64,000 nucleotides of DNA from Caldilineaceae bacterium (GTDB lineage: Bacteria; Chloroflexota; Anaerolineae; Caldilineales; Caldilineaceae), in the NCBI GenBank assembly GCA_019637645.1, contig JAHBVH010000001.1:149683-213682 (forward strand), read 5' to 3'. Made by a program: the position numbers and the translations under genes. Positions 1-9,180 of the stretch are shown here, piece by piece. Below the pieces are notes generated by a model. It ran no database searches and was not told the DNA's origin. It worked only from the letters and a program-made list of their open reading frames with translations. Numbering within the stretch: the first letter of the stretch is position 1; each line of letters begins with the position of its first letter.

Positions 1-1899
1 CGGTGTACTGGTTGGTGGTACTGGTGTGTTGGTGGGCGTATCGGTCGGTGTATTGGTTGCTGGTGCCGGTGCGCTGGTGGGCGTATCGGTCGGTGTGTTA
101 GTGGGCAGCACTGATGTGTTGGTGGGGGTGGCGGTTGGTGTATTCGTCGCCGTATTGGTTGGTGTTGGGGTGCTGGTTGGGGTGCTGGTGGCAGCACTGA
201 CCGCTAAGGTATAGCTAGTCGCCGTTGTAGAACTGGGATTGCCAGAAAGCTGCTCCTGATTGGTGATGACAGCGACCACACTGGTGCAGCCGCTCGCATT
301 GAAACTATTAATCGTTGTGGCCGTACCGGTCCCAACCACGGTGGGGAAAGGCACGACGGTCAAGGTGGACCCTGTATCACAGACGAGGCTGCCGCGCAGT
401 TGCCCACCGCTGCCTGTATTATTGAGGGTCACCTGATAGGGGCTACCACTAGTGGGCAGACTTATCCAGTTCGCAGCATAGTGGTTCCGGATGCTACCAT
501 TGTATGTACCTGGATTCGCCGCGATAGCGCCATGCATGGGTGGCAGCGAACCCACAAAGGTGGTGTAGTCTGGCCCCTCTTCCAAACAGTACAGGCCCGC
601 ATATCCGCCCGTACAGCCTTTTTCAAATTTCGCCGCAATGGCATAGTGATGGAAGGCATCCGGCAGATTGGTCCCTGCCGTGACTAACGCATTGTTGTAG
701 GCTGTCAGTGCTTGCTGACCAGCGCCCACGTTTTCCCAAAAATGCTGCATCACATTTTCGCCCCCATTGACCACATGTGCACTACCGTTTTGTTCGGCAA
801 CATAGCGGAAGAACAAGAAATTAGAATACTGGGAGATGCCACTGGGGGCGCTGTTGTTCGGCCATTCACCTAATGAATTGCTGACAACCGGCCAGAGATA
901 TTGATAATCGCTGTTGGCGTTGTTAAAAACCTCATCTTCCATGTAGGCTGCTGACGATTCATACCACATGGCATCTTCCCATGTATCGGGGTCGCCATAG
1001 CCACTCTGGATAGCGTGGATAAACTCATGTGAGGTTGTCGAGTCTAACGCCCCCTGTGCCCCTTCGGGGAACTGGGAGAAATCATCGTTGAGCACCATAC
1101 AGCTGGCAAGGGCCGCGCTCTCGGTGGCGGGTGTGTTAGGATTGTCGCCGACAAAGCCCGTATACTGCCCACCCGAACCGGAACTGACATAGCCATACAG
1201 CCCACCCCCTAAATTCGCAATTTGAATGGGGTAGCGGCCAAAAGGGTTCGCATGGTCACAAGTCGCCCCGCATAATGGCGGTTTGGCCCAGCCGAATTGG
1301 GTAACCTCAATGTCAAACGTGGTCTCCATTGAGGTTTTATAGTCATTGAGAGTGAGACCACCGCTAATCGTGTCATAGGTAAAATGGAAATTGGTGGAAT
1401 CAGAAGTGTTAGCACCATCTTCGGCATCGCAGACGGTAGCCGCCAGGGTCTGCATTCGGCTTAATTCTTGTTGCACCCTATCGGTCGTAGCAGAATGCAC
1501 ACGTTGCATATAGGTTTGTACTTCTAGTACAGCTTGTGTGCCGTGCCAACCAACCTTGCTGCGGAATTGCTCTGGCAGCGCTTGTGGCTCATAGAGCGCA
1601 TAGGCCAGATAGAGCGCCTGCTGGTCGGCTGTGATGTCGCCGCGGCCAAAGGCTTGTTCGATCAAGCGCGGTGTCGATAATTGCGTTGTTGCAGCAGGCT
1701 CGGATGAGAGAACGCCATTGGCCAATAAGGGCAAGTAGATCTGAGCCTGCGTGGGCGAAGGCGGTGCCGCCGATACGGTTTGTTTTGTAGTTGGATTGGC
1801 AGCCGCAAGGCTGATCGAACTAACGATAGCTAGCACTACTAGTCCATAGATTGTGGCCACAAAGGGACGAGTAAAGTGGTGTAAAGTCTTTGCGCGCAA
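1..1899 (-). CDS. Secreted zinc metalloprotease-like protein, C-terminus beyond window
   Basis: The reading frame stays open from a TTG at 1897-1899 to the left edge (633 codons, no stop), so the gene is partial at its C-terminus. The TTG has an AGAAAGGA ribosome-binding site about 6 nt upstream and no in-frame ATG fits better. The N-terminus is a signal peptide (basic HHFTRPF, then a hydrophobic run ending near SLAAA), followed by IYLPLLANG, a motif frequent in Chloroflexi exported proteins. The zinc-protease signature HEFIH lies at residues 291-295 in TSHEFIHAIQSGYG, with a downstream WYESSAAYMEDE that could give the third ligand. From about residue 570 the protein becomes a Thr/Pro-rich tail (units such as PTNTPTDTP), probably a wall-spanning stalk. 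The domain resembles the putative metalloproteases related to MXAN_6640; that link is from memory. Confidence 0.8.
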   Translation of the reverse strand, partial: MRAKTLHHFTRPFVATIYGLVVLAIVSSISLAAANPTTKQTVSAAPPSPTQAQIYLPLLANGVLSSEPAATTQLSTPRLIEQAFGRGDITADQQALYLAYALYEPQALPEQFRSKVGWHGTQAVLEVQTYMQRVHSATTDRVQQELSRMQTLAATVCDAEDGANTSDSTNFHFTYDTISGGLTLNDYKTSMETTFDIEVTQFGWAKPPLCGATCDHANPFGRYPIQIANLGGGLYGYVSSGSGGQYTGFVGDNPNTPATESAALASCMVLNDDFSQFPEGAQGALDSTTSHEFIHAIQSGYGDPDTWEDAMWYESSAAYMEDEVFNNANSDYQYLWPVVSNSLGEWPNNSAPSGISQYSNFLFFRYVAEQNGSAHVVNGGENVMQHFWENVGAGQQALTAYNNALVTAGTNLPDAFHHYAIAAKFEKGCTGGYAGLYCLEEGPDYTTFVGSLPPMHGAIAANPGTYNGSIRNHYAANWISLPTSGSPYQVTLNNTGSGGQLRGSLVCDTGSTLTVVPFPTVVGTGTATTINSFNASGCTSVVAVITNQEQLSGNPSSTTATSYTLAVSAATSTPTSTPTPTNTATNTPTATPTNTSVLPTNTPTDTPTSAPAPATNTPTDTPTNTPVPPTSTP

Positions 1900-2023
1900 G
1901 CTAAATCCTTTCTTTTGCTTTTCGCAAAACAATCGATGGCAATGATGAACGAATTGGCGGTTAGGTAAGGGCTCATCGTTTCTCGACGAACGCTGTCCAT
2001 TTACTTGCAAAGCCGCCAAGCAG

Positions 2024-2812
2024 TTACTCTTTTGCCATCGTGACGCGCGCCGCCGTGGTGAGCGCTACCTGGATCGCGTGCTCGACTGCGCTGCCTTTTT
2101 GCTCCAACACAATGGACTCGCTGGCCGTGCGCTGGGCGACGACCCCGGCAATACAGGCGGCGGCGAAGCCATAGACGCCGCCCATCTTGAAGAGCGTGCC
2201 ACACTCCATTTCGTAGTTGAGGATGTTCAGCCCGCGATATTCCTCGGTGATGCCGCGCAGCCAGCGCAGCAAGTGCGGATTGGCCGACTCGGCGCGTTCC
2301 TGGCCTTCGTAGAAGGTGTCCACCGAGGCGGTGATGCCCAGGTGATGGTCGATCTGAAGATCACGCGCCGCTTGGACCAGCGCAACCGTCAAAAAGGGAT
2401 CGGCAGCGGCGGGGTACTCCACGGGCGCAATGTCATTGGCCGAGCCATGCCGGCTGAGGGCGGCTTGGGCGATCACGACGCTACCGGGCAGGACATGCTC
2501 CTGAATTGAGCCACAGGTGCCAATGCGAATGATCTTGCGGATGCCAACCTGGACCAATTCGTTGACGACAATGCTGAGCGATGGGCCACCCATGCCGCTG
2601 GTGGCCGAGAGTACGGGGCGTCCGTTGGGCAGCCACCCTACATAGCTGTTTAGCCCCCGGTGCTCGGATAACATCCGTACGTCGCGTAAATGGCGGTGGG
2701 CGATCAGCTTGGCGCGCTCTGGATCGCCAGAGAGCAGCGCCAGCAGCGGCGGATCACTGCCCAGGTCGGCTTGACCAAAGCCAATATGGTAGAATTTTTG
2801 TGCGGTTGTCAT
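2024..2812 (-). CDS. udp: Uridine phosphorylase
   Basis: Cleaves uridine with phosphate to uracil and ribose-1-phosphate in pyrimidine salvage; cytoplasmic. The protein (262 aa) matches the nucleoside phosphorylase family along its length: SGDPERAKLIA phosphate loop, TSGMGGPS, RIGTCGS, ASVDTFYEGQER and the ribose-binding NYEMEC (NYEMES in E. coli Udp). The start is the ATG at 2812, with AAAGGAG 8 nt upstream; an earlier in-frame start at 2836 would sit before this site. It follows the MscS gene on the same strand but is separated from it by a palindromic repeat, so it may be its own unit. Confidence 0.92.
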   Translation of the reverse strand: MTTAQKFYHIGFGQADLGSDPPLLALLSGDPERAKLIAHRHLRDVRMLSEHRGLNSYVGWLPNGRPVLSATSGMGGPSLSIVVNELVQVGIRKIIRIGTCGSIQEHVLPGSVVIAQAALSRHGSANDIAPVEYPAAADPFLTVALVQAARDLQIDHHLGITASVDTFYEGQERAESANPHLLRWLRGITEEYRGLNILNYEMECGTLFKMGGVYGFAAACIAGVVAQRTASESIVLEQKGSAVEHAIQVALTTAARVTMAKE

Positions 2813-2841
2813 TGGAATCTCCTTTGTAATTGTCAATTGTC

Positions 2842-2925
2842 TAGAAGTTACGCAGTTGATCGGCGTGACCAGAGACTTGACAGGTTTTCCAAACCTGTCA
2901 AGTCTGGTCCAAGTGCGTACCTTCT
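2842..2925. repeat. Nested palindromic repeat (family R1)
   Basis: About 84 bp: outer arms AGAAGTTACGCAGTT and AAGTGCGTACCTTCT surround an inner hairpin GACTTGACAGGTTT / AAACCTGTCAAGTC. This copy has the T:A variant of a pair that is C:G in most copies, so the stem is kept. It lies between two same-strand genes. Confidence 0.9.
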
Positions 2926-2963
2926 ATTGTCAACGAACCATGGAATGCACAAATGTAATGATA

Positions 2964-4475
2964 TCATGCCGGGGCGACTTTGAGCCGCAAAAAGAGACTG
3001 ATCCGCTCCATGAGCGTTGCGCGTGCTTGTCCCTGCGTTTGCCCAAGTTTGGCGCTCTCCTCCGCCAGCCGTGTCTCAGTGATGCTCCGGCGTTTGTCCA
3101 ACGCATCGAGCAGCGCCTCCAAAATTGTTGGATCAGCAGCCAGCACTGTGGTAAAGGCGTGTTTGTCGAGGAGGATGACTTCCGTATCGCGCGCGGCCAC
3201 CACCGAAGCGGATCGCGGTGCGCCCGTCAAAAGACTCATTTCGCCAAAGTATTCACCTGCACTGCGCTGGGCAACGTGGACCTGCCCGCCCTCGCTATTG
3301 GCGGCATAGACATCCACCTGGCCACTCCGGATGATAAAGAGCGAATCGCCAGATTCGCCTTCGCGCACCAATGTTTCGCCTGCCAGGAAGCGTTGGTGCC
3401 GCGTATGGGTGACGAGTTGCGCCAGTTGACCTTCGGACAGCCCCTCGAAGAGCGCCACTGGTCGCAGCGTGTGCATGAGTTGCTGCTGGCGGGCCAGCGT
3501 GGTCGTTTGTTCATGGGCGGCATTGAGCACCTGCATGTTGATTTCCCGCAGCGGCGTCGCGAGGGTCATCTCCGCCCGCTGTAAGGCATACCAGACACGG
3601 GTCAACACGGCATCGTGCAGCTTGAGCTTGAGGCCATAATCGTGAAACCAATAGCGAATGCCATATTTGATGTACGAGTCGGTATATTCCCAGACCATCA
3701 CTTGGGGCGACTGGGCCGGGGCAAGGCCGTCAATATCGGCAAAGGCGGCGGCGAGCACGGCTTTCACCGCGCTCGGCGGATGGATGCGCGCCACGCCGAC
3801 TGATAGATCACAGGCCACCATGGGGCCGGGGCGGGTGTAGTTGATGATTCTGCTCTGGGCGATCTGGTTGTTGGGCAAGATCACACATTCGTTGCGCAGC
3901 GTCAGAATGGTAAGCGTGCGCCAGTTCAGCCGTACCACCCGCCCTTCTTGACCATCGACTTGTACCCAATCATCCACCTGAAAGGGGCTTTCTAGTTGCA
4001 GCGTGATCCCAGCGAAGAGGCTGCCCAAAATCTGCTGCAAGGAAAGCGCAATAATGGCCGAGACGACGGTCGAACTCACCAGTAGCCCGGTCAGATCCAG
4101 CACAAAGATATGGCTGATCACCAGCAGGGAAACTGTCACCAGCAAGAGCCAGCCGATCAGATCGACTAGAAAGAGCGGAATGCGCAGGCGCTTGGGGCGT
4201 AGGGCAAACTCCACCAAGGCCCACTTCGCCAATTCCACGGTGGCGTTGAGGGTCAACATGATGCCCAGCGTCAGCAGCAATTGCCGCGAGAACGGCGCGT
4301 TCGCCCCCGGCACACCCAGCGAGCCTTGCAGGAAAAAGAGCAGTTGAAATCCTAACAGCGCCGCGATGGCCGACAGGCTCGTCGCACGACTGACGCGCAC
4401 ACCACGGACGCGCCACAGCAGCAGCGCAATCACGGCGATGATGGCCGCGACAAGGAGAGGCAGCAGCGTCAACAT
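2964..4475 (-). CDS. MscS-type mechanosensitive channel with C-terminal cyclic-nucleotide-binding domain
   Basis: A 503-aa inner-membrane channel. Several hydrophobic helices (about residues 1-150) lead into an MscS beta domain (DDWVQVDGQEGRVV, then RTLTILTLRNECVILPNN) and a cNMP-binding domain (from LFEGLSEGQL) whose phosphate-binding cassette reads FGEMSLLTGAPRSASV, keeping the Gly-Glu and Arg that contact cyclic nucleotide phosphate. A short coiled coil ends the protein. MscS channels gated or tuned by cyclic nucleotides are known as bCNG relatives. The start at 4475 has GAGG upstream and overlaps the stop of the HD gene by 7 bp, implying translational coupling. The nearby cyclase makes cAMP or cGMP a likely ligand (inference). 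Confidence 0.88.
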   Translation of the reverse strand: MLTLLPLLVAAIIAVIALLLWRVRGVRVSRATSLSAIAALLGFQLLFFLQGSLGVPGANAPFSRQLLLTLGIMLTLNATVELAKWALVEFALRPKRLRIPLFLVDLIGWLLLVTVSLLVISHIFVLDLTGLLVSSTVVSAIIALSLQQILGSLFAGITLQLESPFQVDDWVQVDGQEGRVVRLNWRTLTILTLRNECVILPNNQIAQSRIINYTRPGPMVACDLSVGVARIHPPSAVKAVLAAAFADIDGLAPAQSPQVMVWEYTDSYIKYGIRYWFHDYGLKLKLHDAVLTRVWYALQRAEMTLATPLREINMQVLNAAHEQTTTLARQQQLMHTLRPVALFEGLSEGQLAQLVTHTRHQRFLAGETLVREGESGDSLFIIRSGQVDVYAANSEGGQVHVAQRSAGEYFGEMSLLTGAPRSASVVAARDTEVILLDKHAFTTVLAADPTILEALLDALDKRRSITETRLAEESAKLGQTQGQARATLMERISLFLRLKVAPA

Positions 4476-6349
4476 GATTCGTTCCTCACTAGATTCTCTC
4501 CCAGATTCTCTCCCCAATTCCCCTCGGCATAAATCGCACGCACCTTCTGCCGAAACTCTTCCTTGGTATAAGTAAAATGCCAATGCTTTAGATAGACCTC
4601 TTTGGGGATCATCAGGATGCGCAGCGGCTTATGGGCGCTAATCGTGGCGTTGCGCGGCGCACCACGAATGACACTCGTACTGCCCAGCGGCGTCCACGGA
4701 TAAACCGGAAAGGGACGATAGCCACCGAGCGGCACACCGGACAGCCCATCCGCTTGGGCAATGTAGACAAAACCCGGTGGCGACCCGGCCTCGATGAGCA
4801 CATCGCCTGCTTTGGCCTCGATCGCGCGCACCCCCTCAAACGCCTGTGTCGGGTCCATGTCGCTGATCTTATGCCCAGAGATCGCGATCCGCTCCAGAAC
4901 CTGGCGGCGTTCGCTCATCGTCCAAGCCAGATCGGCGGCGGTCAGGTAGCGATTGCGTTCCAGGTCACTCATGTTTTGCAAAGAGGGTACCGGCTTGACG
5001 CGCCCGCGCAATTGGGGATTGACCCGGATCAGTTCCTCTGCCACCAACTTGGCAAATTCTGGATCATCATCCACGCCTTCCAGGAGAATGCGCATTGTGT
5101 CGGCGTGCTTCATTGGCTGCTCCGCAGCGCCAATGGTCGTTGGCGCACCCGCGAAACTGCCGATGACGTCGGCTTGCATGTCGTTGACGATAAACGCCGC
5201 CGAATGAATCGCAAAGCGTTGCGCCGCCGGGCTACCAAAGGCCCCGCGAAAGAAAGAGACGCGCAGATCGCCATCAACCGTCAATTCGCTGCCCGCCAGA
5301 TTCGCTTCGCCCGTCGCAATCGGGCGGTCAATTTCCAACAGCAGCAACATCTCGTCGTCGCCTTTCTTCAGGGCGTAGATGGCGTTGCCGGTCTGCTGGT
5401 TCAGAAAGATTTGATAGCCACCCGAGGTGTTCATCACTGTACCGCGCTGCCGCAGCGCATCGGCGCAACGCAAGGCGCGCAGGGTGTCTACGACATCATT
5501 GATCAGCGCTTGCACCGCCGGGTGAGGCGAGCGCAGCCAAGCAAAGGCCTCTTGCTCGAAATCGGCATAGAAGCGCCCCAGCAGAGTTGTACGCAGATCA
5601 ACCGCCCCAAACTGGATTTGAGCATGGGCGAATTCGGCCTCGGCCTCCTGTAGCGCCTGACTTGCCCGCGCGCGTGCCGCTGGCTCCGCGCCAGCTTGCG
5701 CGACCTTGCGCCGGTTCTTTTCTACCTGGCGTTGGGCGTAAATCAACCGCAAGTCGGTTGCCGCAGAGTGGAGCAGCACTTGGCGTAACTGGTGCGGATC
5801 ATTCAAGACTGCGATGGGAACGTTGCTTTTGCTATGCCCAATCGACAGCGCCAATAGCTCGCGTAGGGTCACGAGTGGGTCTTGGGGCAAGACGCCGCGC
5901 TGGGCCAAGTTGAGCAGCCGCCAAGCCGCATTGCCACAGTTTTCGTCCCAAATGGTCTGGACAATCGCATCAAATTCGGGTTGGAAGACCGCTTGCAGGG
6001 CAAAATCGGGGTGCATTGCGCGCCCAAGGCTGGAAAAATCGACCATGCCAATATCGTGGAGATAGGCGAGCATGACGCCATAGCCCTGCATAAAGGCGAG
6101 CCGGAAAGGGGTACGCTGTGGGATCAGAACGCCGTTGATCACCTTCAGTACGTGGACGATCTGTTGCGCCACGTCGCGCACATGCACCACCCCATGATCG
6201 CCAAAGAGGACGACATGTTCTTCCAACAGCGTCAGGAACTCTTCATCGTGGGCGACCTGATCCAGGCGTGATTTGCTGTTGATTTGCGCATAGTAACGTT
6301 GTTCGATCTGTTCGCGAATCGTCGCGGGCAGATATTGGTCAAGTTGCAT
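4469..6349 (-). CDS. HD-domain protein with cyclic-nucleotide-binding-like C-terminal domain
   Basis: A 626-aa cytoplasmic protein. The N-terminal third is an HD metal-dependent phosphohydrolase-like domain: FGDHGVVHVRDV, then LAYLHDIGMVDF with the HD pair, then AMHPDFAL. A charged, probably helical stretch (RQVEKNRRKVAQAG) follows. The C-terminal ~130 residues (KAGDVLIEAGSPPGFVYIAQ to RILMIPKEVYLKHW) have the shape of a cNMP-binding beta roll, with GSTSVIRGAPRNATIS in the cassette position; the acidic residue of a classic GE motif is missing, so binding is uncertain. Start: ATG at 6349 with GGAG 8 nt upstream, preferred to ATGs at 6361 and 6367. It overlaps the MscS channel gene by 7 bp. The substrate is unknown. 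Confidence 0.7.
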   Translation of the reverse strand: MQLDQYLPATIREQIEQRYYAQINSKSRLDQVAHDEEFLTLLEEHVVLFGDHGVVHVRDVAQQIVHVLKVINGVLIPQRTPFRLAFMQGYGVMLAYLHDIGMVDFSSLGRAMHPDFALQAVFQPEFDAIVQTIWDENCGNAAWRLLNLAQRGVLPQDPLVTLRELLALSIGHSKSNVPIAVLNDPHQLRQVLLHSAATDLRLIYAQRQVEKNRRKVAQAGAEPAARARASQALQEAEAEFAHAQIQFGAVDLRTTLLGRFYADFEQEAFAWLRSPHPAVQALINDVVDTLRALRCADALRQRGTVMNTSGGYQIFLNQQTGNAIYALKKGDDEMLLLLEIDRPIATGEANLAGSELTVDGDLRVSFFRGAFGSPAAQRFAIHSAAFIVNDMQADVIGSFAGAPTTIGAAEQPMKHADTMRILLEGVDDDPEFAKLVAEELIRVNPQLRGRVKPVPSLQNMSDLERNRYLTAADLAWTMSERRQVLERIAISGHKISDMDPTQAFEGVRAIEAKAGDVLIEAGSPPGFVYIAQADGLSGVPLGGYRPFPVYPWTPLGSTSVIRGAPRNATISAHKPLRILMIPKEVYLKHWHFTYTKEEFRQKVRAIYAEGNWGENLGENLVRNESC

Positions 6350-6370
6350 CGTTGGCTCCATTATCAACCA

Positions 6371-6453
6371 TAGCAGTTACGCAGTTGGCTGGGTACCTAG
6401 AGACCTGACAGGTTTTCCAAACCTGTCAGGTCTGGTCTAAGCGCGTAACGCCT
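6371..6453. repeat. Nested palindromic repeat (family R1)
   Basis: Outer arms AGCAGTTACGCAGTT and AAGCGCGTAACGCCT; inner stem GACCTGACAGGTTT / AAACCTGTCAGGTC with a 3-nt loop region. It separates the phosphatase gene from the HD/MscS pair, all on the minus strand, so it could end or process the transcript. Confidence 0.9.
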
Positions 6454-6474
6454 AAACCAGTAAAATCGGGAGAT

Positions 6475-8496
6475 TCATTTTTGTTTCAACACCAACAACG
6501 TGATGTCATCAAAGACCGTCTGCTCGCCAATAAACTGGCGCACATCGTCGATGACGGCCTGTTTGATGGCTTCCGCCGACGCGACCCAATGCTGACGGAT
6601 GGTCTCACAGAGGCGCTCCAGCCCATACTGTTGATTGGCTGCGTTCTCAGCTTCGGTGATGCCGTCGGTATAGAGCACGACCCCATCCCCCGGCCCCAGT
6701 GTCACCTGCCGCCGTCCGATAAAGTCGGCAATATCTGCATCCAGGCCGATGGGAAAGCCGAGGTCAAGCGTATCGATCCGTTCGACCACACCGCCCTGGC
6801 GCACCACGATCAATTCTTCGTGCTGGCCGCTGGCCCACAAATAGCCACCTTCGGGTTGTGGCTGATAGTCGAGGAGTGCTAGCGTCAGACTTTTGTCGAT
6901 GCCCATGCGCTGCACGTTGTGATAGAGCGTGCGGTTAAGCACATCCATAAATTGCACCGGATTGCTCTCGTCGTGGGTCAGTAGAGTACGCACGCCCATT
7001 TGGGTCATCAGCATCAACACACCGCTCTCCAGCCCATGACCGGTTACATCGCCGATGCCAATTTTGACGTGGCCGTTGTGGTGCAGCACGTCATAATAGT
7101 CACCGCCCACTTCGTCGGCTGGCTCCATATACCCGGCGATCTCCAAGCCTTCGATCTCCTGCAACTCTTGCGCTTTGGGCAAGATCATACGTTGCAACCG
7201 TTGGGTCACTTCGATCTCGGTACTCAGCCGCAGATTCTCGCTCTGCAATTGCTCGTTCAGGTGGCTGATCGCGTGATTCGCCGCGGCCAGTGCTGCCGTG
7301 CGTTCCGCCACTTTGTGCTCCAAATTCTCGACTAGTTCGTGCAGTTGACCGGCCATCTGCTCAAACGAGCGCGCCAACTCGCCCACCTCGTTGCGACTGC
7401 GGACGGGTACGCTCTGCTGCCATTCGCCGCGCGCCAGATTTCTGGCCGCTTGGTTCAAGTGCAGAATGGGGCGGCTGAGCCACGCCGAAAGCAGGTAGGT
7501 GATCCCCACCAGCAGCACCACAGCGGCCAGACTGATCAACCCGTTTAAGCGCGTCTGGCGGGTTAAAGCCGCATCGATGAGACGACTGTTATAAGTGATG
7601 GCAACGACCTTGTCGTTATGACCATCGCCGACCATCCCTTCATCGGGCAGATCGACCAGAAAATAGCGGGTCAAGGTCTGCTGCTCGGCATCGACGATTT
7701 CCACCGTCCCCCGATTACTCTTGGTGATCTCCTGTATCATCGTCTGCGTCGCTTGGTCGACAGTGAGCTTCTGTTCTGTTGTCATCAGCCGACCTTTGTA
7801 GTCATAGAGCAGAATCTGATCCACCGCCGGGTTGAGCGTCTTGAACGCCTCGGCCAGCTTGAGTGGATCTAAGTCACCGGCAAACTGCGCCAGATCGTGG
7901 ATGACCACCCCATATTCCAGGACATAGCGATGATCGGGGGTGGGCGCGTAGGCAAATTTATAATATTGGCCCGTGCGGACTTGCGTGCTCAGACGGTTGC
8001 TCACCATCGAATCACCCTGGCGAACTTGTGCCAGAAACTTCACCATATCGGGGGAGGAGACCTTGAAATCCAGCCCCGCCGAGTCGGCGTCCGTGGTATA
8101 GTCAATCACACTCTCGGCATCGATGATATAGAGATCAAACTCCAGCCCCGTCAATGCCTCGGCCTGTTGTTTCACCGCGGCCAGATCAACCAACTCGGGC
8201 TGCCCGCCGGACGCGGCGTAGGCCGCCAAAAACAGCGGGAACGCCTTGGCTATTTGCGGCTCCAGCGGCTGTTCGAAGATCTTATAGGCAATGTCTACCT
8301 GTTTAAGCGCGTTACGGATACCCGCCTCGGTTTGGGCTTGCAGCAGCGCATCGCTGGCGCGTAGACTCGCCTGGGTGGCCAGATAATTGCTGACCGAAAG
8401 CAGGATCAGCACCGGAATTACCAAGAGCAGGATGGCCCCCATCACCTGGTATTTGAGCGGGATATAGCCCCGTCGTCCCATTTGTTGTGTATTCAT
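6475..8496 (-). CDS. Membrane PP2C/SpoIIE-type serine phosphatase with extracytoplasmic sensor and HAMP
   Basis: Dephosphorylates a partner-switch protein, most likely the STAS protein encoded upstream. The 673-aa protein has a TM helix near residues 18-38, a ~270-residue extracytoplasmic sensor (Cache/CHASE-like), a second TM (LISLAAVVLLVGITYLLSAW), a HAMP domain (SRPILHLNQAARNLARG), a coiled coil, and a SpoIIE/PP2C domain with the metal-binding motifs DEVGGDYYDV, GIGDVTGHGLESG, VLYTDGITEAEN and VFDDITLLVL. The architecture and the GDYYDV/GHGLESG stretch resemble SiaA of Pseudomonas and cyanobacterial IcfG-type phosphatases. It starts 3 nt after the DUF3307 gene ends, so they are surely co-transcribed. 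Confidence 0.9.
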   Translation of the reverse strand: MNTQQMGRRGYIPLKYQVMGAILLLVIPVLILLSVSNYLATQASLRASDALLQAQTEAGIRNALKQVDIAYKIFEQPLEPQIAKAFPLFLAAYAASGGQPELVDLAAVKQQAEALTGLEFDLYIIDAESVIDYTTDADSAGLDFKVSSPDMVKFLAQVRQGDSMVSNRLSTQVRTGQYYKFAYAPTPDHRYVLEYGVVIHDLAQFAGDLDPLKLAEAFKTLNPAVDQILLYDYKGRLMTTEQKLTVDQATQTMIQEITKSNRGTVEIVDAEQQTLTRYFLVDLPDEGMVGDGHNDKVVAITYNSRLIDAALTRQTRLNGLISLAAVVLLVGITYLLSAWLSRPILHLNQAARNLARGEWQQSVPVRSRNEVGELARSFEQMAGQLHELVENLEHKVAERTAALAAANHAISHLNEQLQSENLRLSTEIEVTQRLQRMILPKAQELQEIEGLEIAGYMEPADEVGGDYYDVLHHNGHVKIGIGDVTGHGLESGVLMLMTQMGVRTLLTHDESNPVQFMDVLNRTLYHNVQRMGIDKSLTLALLDYQPQPEGGYLWASGQHEELIVVRQGGVVERIDTLDLGFPIGLDADIADFIGRRQVTLGPGDGVVLYTDGITEAENAANQQYGLERLCETIRQHWVASAEAIKQAVIDDVRQFIGEQTVFDDITLLVLKQK

Positions 8497-8499
8497 CGC

Positions 8500-9177
8500 T
8501 CAATGACTCCCAGCCATTAAAATAAAGAGCAGAACCGCCACCGCCACCGCAAGGTCGATGAGCAGCAACCGCTGTCGCTCGACACTACGACCATAGGGCC
8601 AACTGAAGAGCGCTGCCGAGGCCAATCCAGCTGGGCCCCATTGATGCCAGCCCAACAGCAGCAGGGTCAGCAAGAGTGCGCGACTCACCATGCGCGGCCA
8701 AAGTTGCAGAGACACGAGCGTTTGGCGAGCTTTGTTGCGATAGGTCAACACGCGCTCGGTGACAAACCAGGCGTGTGTGACCAAGATATAGCCGCTGGCG
8801 TAGATCACCCAGCTTGCCGGAAGCGCAAAGGCTGCGCCGGGGGCAAACCAGGTGGCCACTAGCCAGAGTGACGCTAGATGCAAAAGCTGATCTTGCAGAT
8901 AGCCGCCGATCACCCACTGCGGCTTGCGCTTGGCTAGCACGTTTTTCCAAACATCAATGGCAAAATGCAGACCCGTTACCGCCACCACCGCAAAGAGCGC
9001 GGTACGCCATTCCAGCCGGACCAAACCTAGCAGGATGACCAGCATGGTCACCAGATGCACGGTGACATGGAAGAGCAGCCCAGGCAAGTGTTTCTTGGCT
9101 TGTACCATCGCATCGGTCTGCAATGGATAATCAGCCATGAGGTGGGAAAGCAATAAAGTCCAGAACATAGTGATCAA
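8500..9177 (-). CDS. DUF3307 family membrane protein
   Basis: A 225-aa polytopic membrane protein with about six hydrophobic segments. The N-terminus (LLLSHLMADYPLQTDAMVQ, then KK) carries the hallmark of DUF3307: an acidic residue and YPLQT close to the first helix, followed by a His-rich second helix (LLFHVTVHLVTM). The family has no established function. It sits 3 nt after the cyclase gene and 3 nt before the phosphatase gene, so it is built into the signalling operon, perhaps as membrane sensor or anchor; that is inference. Confidence 0.8.
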   Translation of the reverse strand: MITMFWTLLLSHLMADYPLQTDAMVQAKKHLPGLLFHVTVHLVTMLVILLGLVRLEWRTALFAVVAVTGLHFAIDVWKNVLAKRKPQWVIGGYLQDQLLHLASLWLVATWFAPGAAFALPASWVIYASGYILVTHAWFVTERVLTYRNKARQTLVSLQLWPRMVSRALLLTLLLLGWHQWGPAGLASAALFSWPYGRSVERQRLLLIDLAVAVAVLLFILMAGSH

Positions 9178-9180
9178 TCC

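Noticed and set aside
26..214. Plus-strand frame rich in Val and Gly
   Set aside because: It is the antisense of the Thr/Pro repeat tail of the minus-strand metalloprotease.
1..1899. Possible frameshifted or broken gene, because no complete frame ends here
   Set aside because: Reading the minus strand codon by codon gives one uninterrupted frame from 1899 to the left edge; the stop is simply outside the window.
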